NCBI GenBank assembly: GCA_964036665.1
Contig: OZ038526.1
Location: 22,940,001-23,004,000, forward strand
Length of the DNA stretch: 64,000 nucleotides
Direction: 5' to 3'
From: Gordius sp. MW1
Lineage: Eukaryota; Nematomorpha; Gordioida; Gordea; Gordiidae
Position numbers and translations under genes: made by a program. Positions 55,641 to 64,000 of the stretch are shown in pieces. Position 1 is the stretch's first letter. The number at the start of each line of letters is the position of its first letter. The notes below the pieces were generated by a model, which had not been told where the DNA came from, ran no database searches, and saw only the letters and a program-made list of their open reading frames with translations.

Positions 55641-56883
55641 TAGTGTTTCGATCTCGTCTCGGGTGCGATTATTAAAATCTCGATCTCGTCTCGGCCTAGA
55701 AAAATCTCGATCTCGTCTCGGCGAGAATTCTCGTCTCATCTCGACTATTAAAAATAATTATACCATATGTATTTTTTTTGGCTCTTATAAATTTATTATA
55801 TATGATATAAATTGGTCATATTGGAACCAATTTTTTATCTCAAACCGCAAAACACAAGCTAGATGATTAACTTAAGGTAGGAAGCATTAAAATAGGTGTT
55901 ATATATATACTATTCGACTCGAAGGTATAAAGTTGCTAACTAATAAGTTTTATTTCCTGGCTAAGGCTCAATAAAAGGATAAAGTTTATTAATATCATCA
56001 TGTTTTAACAATGAATTTATTGAGATCTTATATAATAACGTTAAAATAATGACAAAAAAGCAAGAATATACTTTTAAAATTTTATCATTATCTATAACAA
56101 GTAATTATCTGAACATTGCAAATATAATAAAATGGGCATTATTATTGGAAGAACATAAAAGTTTTGAGATCTTACGTTAATTGCACATATATAATTTAAT
56201 TAAAGTTGTTAAATATAAAATTTAAACAATTATGGTATAGTGTGACATCCCATTATTTATAACAAAGTATTAACTTAATCCATTTATTATTAATTTTCGC
56301 GTACTAATAAAGCTTATGTTCGCTCATATTTTTTTATTGCTAAATTGCAGCATTTTGCAAAAAAAACACAATTTACACTTCCCCATTTTATTTGATTCAT
56401 CCTTGGATACTGTGAAATGCCTGAGCAGCTTGCTCTTTTTTGTGGATGATGAACTTATTGCGCGTAAACTTATTCTAGTTTTAAAATTTTTATAAATGCT
56501 ATATAAATAAGTAAATTGTTCATATACCCCAAGGAATGTTATCTATTGAATAAGATTATATCACACATTTTAAATTTGCGCGAAGCGGATGATTCGGTGC
56601 GAAAGTAATTTAGTATCAAAATTTTCAAAATCCTAAATATGAATTTAATATCCTAAATGTTGATCTCATAAAATAAAAATTATTAATTAGCTAAATTAAG
56701 TCTAATTGGTTAAAAGTAAAAATTAAAGTCGAGATCTCGCTGATAAAATCTCTTCTCATCTCGTCTCGAGGTGAAAACTCTCGTCTCGATCTCGATTCAA
56801 TTTTTCAAATTCTCGTCTCGTCTCTGTTTTTCGAGACGAGACTAGACGAGACCGAGATTTTTCTCGGTTATTCCGCAACACTA
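55641..56883 (-). mobile_element. Non-autonomous hAT, 1243 bp, 8-bp target duplication
   Basis: Left end TAGTGTTTCGATCTCGTC, right end ATTCCGCAACACTA; GTGTTTAT flanks both sides (55633-55640 and 56884-56891), a perfect duplication. Both subterminal regions are filled with TCTCGTCTCG repeats in mirrored orientation. On the minus strand near 56440-56360 a piece of a BED zinc finger can be read (RHFTVSKDESNKMGKCKLC; the usual W before HF is R). This links the element to BED-type hAT transposases. Confidence 0.92.
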
Positions 56884-56891
56884 GTGTTTAT

Positions 56892-58436
56892 AAGGGTCTT
56901 AGCCTTTTATGCATCTATATACACTCTTAATTCAATTAATAAGTTTTTTTACATTTTCGATAAAGGGAGGGGGGATTTCCCGCTTCTCCACCTCTGGCTA
57001 CGCCACTGGTTCAATATTGCTGTGCCATAATAACTCGATGCTTGCTTGCATCCCACCCTGTTCATTGTCTATATGTGTTAAAATCATGGAATAATAAAAT
57101 ATCCTAGTAAACTGCTGATAAAAAATTAAAAGGGTTGGCTGCCGTCATGGTGTACATATTAACAAATTAAACGCTACACATTTATTAATATTTAAAAAGC
57201 AATTAGCCTTGAAGTAAAAAATATAAAAGAGATGACAATTTTCATGCGATAAAAAGAATTTATGAGAAGTTAGTGTCATGTATACTTTGGTATAACATGG
57301 AACAATCCAAATAAGGAAACCGATCCTTATTAGGGATGCACACGGCATACGAGGAAATGGCCGACCCTAAATCAATAGTTGGCTCCGAAAAGTGGGCTAA
57401 GGACGGAAGAAGGTTATCGAAGTTGGTGGTAGGGAAATAAAGCATACATCAAAACCTTGGGATTTGACAGGCTATAAATAATAAATTGGCCCGAGAAACG
57501 TAGCGGAGAACTAGAACTGTCAGCAAAAGATTCCAAAATCTGAAGAGAAGGGCCATCCATCAAAAGTTGGCGCGGAAAAATAGGTCAAAGAAGCAAAAAA
57601 GTTTCAAGGATAAAAGCAGAGCCAAAAAGGAAAGGTGTATGATCATTCGACTCGCTCATTCTTTTAAAATATGGGCTCAAGCACAAAAAATCGATTTCCA
57701 TTTATCTCTACTCATTTTATGAATTTAACATTAACGCTTATAAACATTGAGTATATTACATAAGACCGGTGTTACTCTATGAAAGTGAAACATGGGCATT
57801 AAACACCACGAAAGAAAAGCTACTACAATCCACAGAGATGAGAATGAAAAGATCACTATGGAAATCGTCAAATTTAACACGATTTCCATACACGGATCAA
57901 TGCCATCTAATTAGATTTTAACGCGTTTACTTTTTAGTATTTTATTTACCAATGTATTTTACCCATGTGATACCAATAACTTAATAAATAGAATTAATAA
58001 TAAAAAAATTAACTATTTTAATTAAAATGAATTTTTTTATTTTTATAAAAAATTGCAAATCGCTTAAAAAGGCGCTACAACCATTTAATATTAGAAGCAA
58101 ATAAACTGTTTCTACCTAAAATTTCTAGTGTATTGCTCTTGAAGTTTTGCGACCTAAATAGAAGGAAGGGTTGTAAATGAAAGCTTTGTTAATAACTCTA
58201 ACAAAACAGGAATAAGCAAAAAGTGTTAATAAGGGGCAACATAAAATACCTTTGGAGGTTATTTCCACAATTAACATAAGGTAGCTTTTAAGAGATTGAA
58301 CTCTATTTTTTCATAAGTTTGAACCAATTAATGCAAGCTTGATTGCATTAAACACAACCAAGCGATGTTCTGTGTTTACATTAAAAATATCAGCTGAGCT
58401 AAATTAATTTTCTAAATTTAATTTAACCAATCCACT
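56892..58436. other. Intergenic region with LINE and MITE scraps
   Basis: Holds a right-end scrap of the CATGGGCGTAGCC family near 56960-57010 and a LINE scrap at 57764-57880 (own entry). No gene recognised. The region just before 58437 should contain the promoter of the TEX2-like gene. Confidence 0.5.
57764..57880 (+). pseudogene. LINE C-terminal scrap
   Basis: Plus strand: VLLYESETWALNTTKEKLL, QSTEMRMKRSLWKSS. This matches the VLLYGSETWALTK...LL.. .TEMRMLRW region that follows the reverse transcriptase of CR1/RTE-like LINEs. It breaks off on both sides. Confidence 0.65.
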
Positions 58437-61400
58437 ATGCAAGATAATTCATTAGACATTAAAATTAGAGATGAAAACAAGATAATTCCACCGAGACCGC
58501 CTCAACCAGATGTTGGAATAAATTATGTTAGTGCTAGGTATCAATCTAATTCAAAAGATGTTCATGAAACAGCTACCAAGGATATCGTTAAAGTGTGCAA
58601 CGAAGAAGCAGATTTTAAGGGAACGTCTACAGCTAATAATCAGGATTCTCGAATTTGTAATGAGGAGAATACTAAATTTGTTAATTTAAAATCATTTAAT
58701 GTACCCCAAAAATTAAATAACAACCATGCCATAACTGCATCACCTTCTCTTCTTGATGGTAATACTTATATATATGAAATGTTTCCTTTGATATTTTACT
58801 ATCTGCTATTTTTAGAACTTTTTTATATGCAAGATCATATTAAAAATTTTCTATGTCTGCCAATAAGAATTATATTAGGAAGTTCTTATTAGCACTTATA
58901 TATTAGATTTATATTATTAATAATATTTTTATTATATCATTCTATAATTTGTAAGCTACTTTAGCAAAAGTATAATAAGTATTTAAATAATATATTTTGA
59001 ATTTAAAATGAATAGGACTTAAGCAAAAAATTTCCAAAAAGATTGAAGAAACTGCATTGAATTACCAGCACAATCATCCGGATAGTGGATTGGGGAATGC
59101 ATTATTAGATCACCTTACACATTCAACACCAAAACCACAAACACCTTTAATGGCTCATACTCATATGGTTCAATTACAAGAATCCAACAGTGTTGGCCAC
59201 ACCCATAGACGATCATCTATTTTATCTAACCATTTGTCAGGAGCTGGATTTAAATATGAAAACAAAGTAGCTCCATTGCCACCCTCTTCATCTGCAAATA
59301 ATTTGCAAGACATCGTACCTACAAATGACAAACTACCAAAGTTCTCAGCTATGTATAATAAGCTTGAGGACAAGGTTAAAACTAATTCGCATGTTAACAA
59401 TGATAACAACAAAGGCAACAAGGAAAATCAGGATGATTTTGAAAGAGTTGCTAAATCTAAATCGGAACTAACCAAACCCAAAAAAGGGCTTGTTAAAACC
59501 TTGCGTACTTTAAGAGAGCATGGGTCATCTAGTAGCACCACCTTAACTAATAAGACAACAGTCATACCCAAAGTGGATCCAATTTTTTCTTCAACCCATT
59601 CTCTGCAGGAGATCATATCACCGGGAAGCCTTAATGCTGTCTCAGATGAAACTTCAACTTCTTCTTCGGATATTAACATTGCACGAGAAGCTTTACCAGA
59701 TAGTGAGGCAAAAGCAACTAACAACCAAACACCGGCTTCCTCCTCAATTATTCCTCATACCAACATCTGGGGCTTTTGTAACTCTTGTATATTCCCCCAC
59801 GGTATAAACCTTCCTCGACCGGTGAGTGTGGCCTGTGCACAAATCATAGCCATTCTAAGGCATGGCACTCCCTTGCAACATTGCAGCAATCAAAGTTCTC
59901 ATTCCGCTCTCTCCATCTTCATCCTCTTTACCATTTTATCCTCGATAATCACTCTGTTGCTCGCTATTCATTACTCTACCCATTCCGGTTACACCAAATT
60001 AATCTACTTGTTCTTCAACTTTATCGCAATCCTAACCCGAGCCTACCATTCGGGCTTCATCTTTTTTTCCGCTGGTTTTGCCACAGCCATCGCTACCATT
60101 TATTTCTACGATTACACCTTTGGGACTTGCATCAAGGAGATCCAACCCTCGAAAACACCTTCTGGCCCCGTAGTAAAATACACGGAAGATTTTGAGACCA
60201 TAACCCAGGATGGAACCATTCCAAGTCAAAAATTGAGAGAAGACCTTCCCGCCCCTGTGCAGATTAAGGATGAAAATAACGATAACGGCAAAGTCAATGA
60301 TGTTAATGCTCTGGGTACTGCCACCATTAATACTCTCCCCCAGAATTTAGAATGTAGCAGGGCTAAAATGGCTCAACCTCCCAAAGTGCCCCCTAGTCCT
60401 AATTACCGCAATAAACATCCTTTTAGAGTTGACACTTACCAGGTAAAATTTATAGCGAATATTTATTTATTTATTTATTTATTTATGGGCACCGTTATTC
60501 TAAATTATTATGTGATGACTTAAAAAATGGAATAGACTAATTTTGAGATCGCGATATTTTTTTAAAACGTAAATGCCTCAGAATAAATTAAATTTTGTTT
60601 TTTAGGAAAGATTTTTGAAATATTTTGTAAGTCAAGACTTTTAGATTTGTGCATTAGTCAACTCTTTTCTGTCCTCCGTTTTTTAGGCTAATTCTTATGC
60701 AGTTGATTGGATCTATGAGAGAGAGAGAGAGAGAATCAATGAGTAGTGATCTATTAATAAATTTGGATAAAAGATGCGAACACTATACGACACTCGCACA
60801 AAGTTAAGTGCTAAAATGGGCGTAGCCAGCATTGGAATTACAGGGGGCCAATAATGATTTAGGGAGGAGCAAAGACTGATCATCAATAAATTATAAAGAA
60901 TTTTTGGATTTAGAGGGGGGCAGCCGCCCCTCCCTGCCTCCCCTGGCTACGCCCATGTAAATGCCTATACATTTATGGTCGGCCCTATTGATTAAGTTCC
61001 TCTCCCCCAGAACAGAAGATATGGCATGGCGCCCGATTGACAATATTCGAACAAAATAAGCCTTAAGCTCTCTCCATCCTTTTACTTTTACATAACTAAT
61101 TGTTCAATGACGTGTATAGGTGTTTTTATCATTTAATTTTATGTCATCATTGTACGTGAGGTAGAAGAATATTCACAACATTTTGTGAAGGATTAACCCC
61201 GTATGTGGTAGTTAGCCAACCCGTATAACAACATTAAGACGAGACTATGAACTTGTTGTAAAAAGGGGTGGGTTTTGTTTGACGATCTTTGGTTTCACTA
61301 AGACTAACTAACGGTCGACTGTGGTCTGTTTTTCAAATATCGACTATGCCTAGTGGTCGACTATGAAAAAAAAGACCAAAAAATTTTGGTCTTTCTATGT

Positions 61401-64000
61401 TTAGTCGACTAAAACCAAAGGCCGACCAAACAAAACCCAGCCGTTTTTAGAACACTACTATGAATGATGATGTAAACGAACCCATACACACCACCAGCGT
61501 ATCCCAATTTCCTTGTGTTTTACCTGTAAAAATCAATCAATTTTTGTTTGTGCACAAATTAAACTCGCCTTTCAATTGGATAACTGATTTGCTCCATACT
61601 CACTGAGATCCCTGCAAATTAACGCTGCTTGTTTGTGTCGTCCCTACTCTTTTGCCAATCGATCGATTTCTTTAATTAACTTTACTGCATTCGGTTTATT
61701 ATGCGCCGCCATCTTTAAATGTCTAATTAATTTAATTTTTAATCGTAACGAGCATCACAAATCAGCTGTCTATTTAGACTTTTATACACTCTAAAATAAC
61801 ACTCAATGTGTTTTCAGCCCTTTCTCCACTGCAAGCATTTGAAATATATAAAAGATAATGATAAATAATTGAAATTTTTATGATAAAAGCATTCATTTTA
61901 TCTGAAATGTGACTTATATTTTGATCATTTACACTTTAAATGGATCTTTTGATTTTTTTAGGATTCTTATATTTTGGCTCTGTCTTTTAAGAATGAATAT
62001 TGAGGACATATTCTTTTTTAATTTTTTTCACTAATTTTTTTTTGTAGTATTATATTGAATTTATTTTTTAGTGTTTTAATCTTATTATATTAAACTAATT
62101 TAATAAAATGTAATTATAACCCATGTATTTTTATTTTCCAATGCCCAAAATAAAATGTATAGATCGTATTATTGCCCATTTTAACCACGCATTCGTTCTG
62201 ACATTAAAATGGCTAAAAATAAAAGTTTAAGAAACCTATATCATCGACTGACATTTACTAAGCCGGAATGGCCCAAGCCTGTCCCAAAAATATGAAATTT
62301 CTGATATTTTATTGTTTTTAAATATAAATCTCTTTTTATCGATATATGAAATGTTCGATAATAATCATTTAAAAATTAGCAATAATTCCCGGTCTTAAAC
62401 GGTTTCTTTTCTTCAGGACCGCAGTTTGAATTTATTTCATTAGTGGCACATGCAACCGGGTACATAAAATGAAAAACACAAAATTTGGAAACCTCAGGGT
62501 TAAATTTTTTATATAATTATTAATTCAAACATATTTAAAGATCTCACATATAATTTGATAAGTAAATAATGGGATAAAATCGATATTGATTAAATCATAA
62601 TTGGAAACATCCAATAATTATAAAATTTCAAAAAATATTTTACTACTTACAAAAATAAAAATGCAATTTATTTTACTGCCCGGAGGCGGGTCTTATTTAA
62701 TTTAGCCCCGGCTTGAGCCCGCTGGGTTACCCTACTACCCGTCCAGGCCCCATGCCAGACTGTGCGGGTCTCTAATATAATTTGTACCCTTTGGGTTGGA
62801 ATCTTAATATTGTTTTTTGGTCGACCTTGGCCCAAAAACATACTATGGGTCGGGGGGTTTTGATTTATCATAAAATATGTATCTAACTATGTATAAGATT
62901 AATATTTATAGTCTTCTGGTTAAAGGTATTTGTTTTGCTAAATTATTCTTAATACATGCTTTCATGCATGAATGTAAAAAATTTGAATCCGGGTCAAACG
63001 TTTTCAGGGTCAAACGTTATAAAAACAACTAAAAATAACTAAAATAACTAAAACCTTACCCTAACCTTAACCCTAACCCTACCCCTATATAGAGAACCCT
63101 AATTATGTATAAAACCTTCAGATCTACCTAAATTAAAAGCTTATATCATACTTTTTAAAGAAATTTTCCGTTATTTTTAGTTGTTTTTAGTTATTTTTAG
63201 TTGTTTTATAACGTTTGACTTGAGAACGTTTGACTTGGTACCAAAAAATTTATCGCTCTGGGTCGAATATCGAGTGACATTTAACGTTTAAATGTTCAGT
63301 GCTTTTGTCTTAGTAAAGATATTTTTTCCCTAATTTAGTCAACTAGTTGAAGTTGACTTTGTAGTCTATTAGCCTACAAGGATTTAGTTTCTTTAATTTG
63401 GCTAAGAATTATACTAAGTTTAATATAATTACGAGACTTATTCGACTTATAAATTATTATTACTCAAGTAATTATAATCCTTGACCGGGCTAGAAAAGTG
63501 TAATATATGACATCTTGAGTTAAACTAGCCCTTTTTTAAATTTATTGAAAATTTTATTTTAGTTTTGTATTCAAATACTGACTTCTAAATACATTTGTTA
63601 TTTAAAACCCTATTATCACGGCTTAAATACATCAAGTAAGTAATACATAAATTGCATAGCAATCAATAATAATATCCTTCATGATCATGGGATCCAGAGA
63701 GAAAAACGTTTATAGTCTCACATAATGGCATTTAAATATCGATCTCACACGCCATTGGCAATGAATGAATACAAATTAAATAAGATAATTAATTTAAAAT
63801 CTTTGGCGTTTGCTGCTGCCAAACATATACGTATATATGCCTTAATTATGAAACGTAATTTATGTTCATTTATAAAAGTTGGTATCGATCTCGAGACTTG
63901 ATGAATGATGATATTTATCAATTAACACCACGTTAAATGTATGTGCAGGGTTGGATCAATGAATTAACCGTAGCCTACGATTTTGAAACATATCGCGTGC
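58437..64000 (+). CDS. TEX2-like protein, 5' part (runs off the window)
   Basis: Exons 58437-58758, 59016-60442 and 63949 to beyond 64000 join in phase and give the first ~600 residues. The first ~400 are polar and low in complexity (Ser/Asn/Thr/His rich). Two hydrophobic stretches follow at about 405-428 (LSIFILFTILSSIITLLLAI) and about 438-478 (LIYLFFNFIAILTR, then FIFFSAGFATAIATIYFYDY), fitting a membrane hairpin. A Pro-rich segment and HPFRVDTYQ end exon 2. The last exon starts GWINELTVAYDFETYRV, which resembles the GWMNE...YDPETY string that I recall from TEX2 proteins ahead of the PH-like and SMP domains. TEX2 acts in lipid transfer at ER contact sites. The identity is tentative: the diagnostic SMP domain lies outside the window. 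A 3.5 kb intron holds two MITEs. Confidence 0.65.
60815..60957. mobile_element. CATGGGCGTAGCC foldback MITE in the TEX2-like intron
   Basis: Left end ATGGGCGTAGCCAGC, right end CCTGGCTACGCCCATG. The C of the left CA is replaced by A and no target duplication is preserved. Contains GGGGGGCAGCCGCCCC near the right side. Confidence 0.75.
61260..61449 (+). mobile_element. MITE, inverted relative of 22472-22650
   Basis: Left end AAAAGGGGTGGGTTTTGTTT, right end the inverse of AAAACGGCTGGGTTTTGTTT; TA flanks both sides. Inside are GGTCGACTGTGGTCTGTTTT and TTTAGTCGACTAAAACCAAA. The ends match over about 35 bp with few differences. Confidence 0.8.
62680..62776. mobile_element. GC-rich hAT remnant in the TEX2-like intron
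   Basis: CCGGAGGCGGGTCTTATTT at the left and CTACTACCCGTCCAGGCCCC, then TGTGCGGGTCTCTA at the right. The right end fits the TAGAGACCCGCACA type of hAT terminus. Confidence 0.55.
62990..63240. repeat. Palindromic element with telomere-like core
   Basis: Left GGGTCAAACGTTTTCAGGG, GTCAAACGTTATAAAAACAA and CTAAAAATAACTAAAATAAC are mirrored on the right by AGTTGTTTTTAGTTATTTTT, GTTTTATAACGTTTGACTTG and AGAACGTTTGACTT. The middle holds CCTTACCCTAACCTTAACCC, TAACCCTACCCC. It is in the TEX2-like intron. Confidence 0.75.
63640..63680. repeat. Solo copy of the TTGCTATGCAA border string
   Basis: TAAATTGCATAGCAATCAAT recurs here, the complement of the border shared by 38566 and 42148. Only the short palindromic core is preserved. 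Confidence 0.4.

Noticed and set aside
59170-60229. Minus-strand and alternative frames inside exon 2 of the TEX2-like gene
   Set aside because: The plus-strand frame is open for 475 codons, joins both neighbours in phase and has the membrane segments; the others are shadows.
63050-63095. TAACCC repeats as a true chromosome end
   Set aside because: The tract is short and degenerate, and unique sequence and a gene exon continue to its right; it is interstitial.

Overview
The window is nuclear DNA from an AT-rich eukaryote, most likely an invertebrate animal. The genes are split by spliceosomal GT-AG introns. The recognisable proteins are a Tip60/KAT5 acetyltransferase with a chromo-barrel, a PX-PH phospholipase D1/2 and a TEX2-like lipid-transfer protein start. 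The mobile elements are hAT, piggyBac-like, Penelope-like and non-LTR types common in invertebrates. I cannot name the species. Nothing bacterial or organellar is visible.

Five protein genes, all on the + strand, could be rebuilt by joining exons in phase: (1) an RS-rich nuclear protein of unknown identity, 7884-10831, 3 exons, about 904 aa; (2) KAT5/Tip60, 18153-25831, 11 exons, about 548 aa, apparently complete and intact; (3) a secreted cysteine-rich protein, 30808-33124, 4 exons, about 475 aa, with two tandem modules each on its own phase 1-1 exon; (4) phospholipase D1/2, 40867-50831, 22 exons, about 1060 aa, with both HKD motifs; (5) the 5' part of a TEX2-like gene, from 58437 to beyond the right edge. 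They are unrelated housekeeping or tissue genes and do not form a cluster.

The rest is largely transposon-derived. 1-3676: a deleted hAT copy, a 2.5 kb foldback element and a piggyBac-like MITE. 12981-14162: a MITE with a hAT copy nested in it, both with 8-bp target duplications. 14.7-15.6 kb: a LINE 3' end. 16.0-17.9 kb: a decayed hAT transposase. 20.3-24.0 kb: several MITEs inside KAT5 introns, one ending 17 bp before an exon. 27.4-29.3 kb: a foldback MITE, a Penelope-like copy with GIY-YIG domain and inverted arms, and a LINE fragment. 38.5-42.7 kb: 128-130 bp tandem arrays upstream of and inside PLD. 49-63 kb: CATGGGCGTAGCC foldback MITEs, a 133-bp satellite, a 1.24 kb hAT with 8-bp target duplication, and palindromes with telomere-like cores.

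The most notable signals are: several introns of exactly 39 nt beside introns of kilobases; three unrelated palindromic elements that each hold TAACCC-type telomere-like repeats in the loop; the phase 1-1 cysteine module exons; and a MITE sitting almost on a splice acceptor of KAT5. I found no tRNA, rRNA or CRISPR that I can support.
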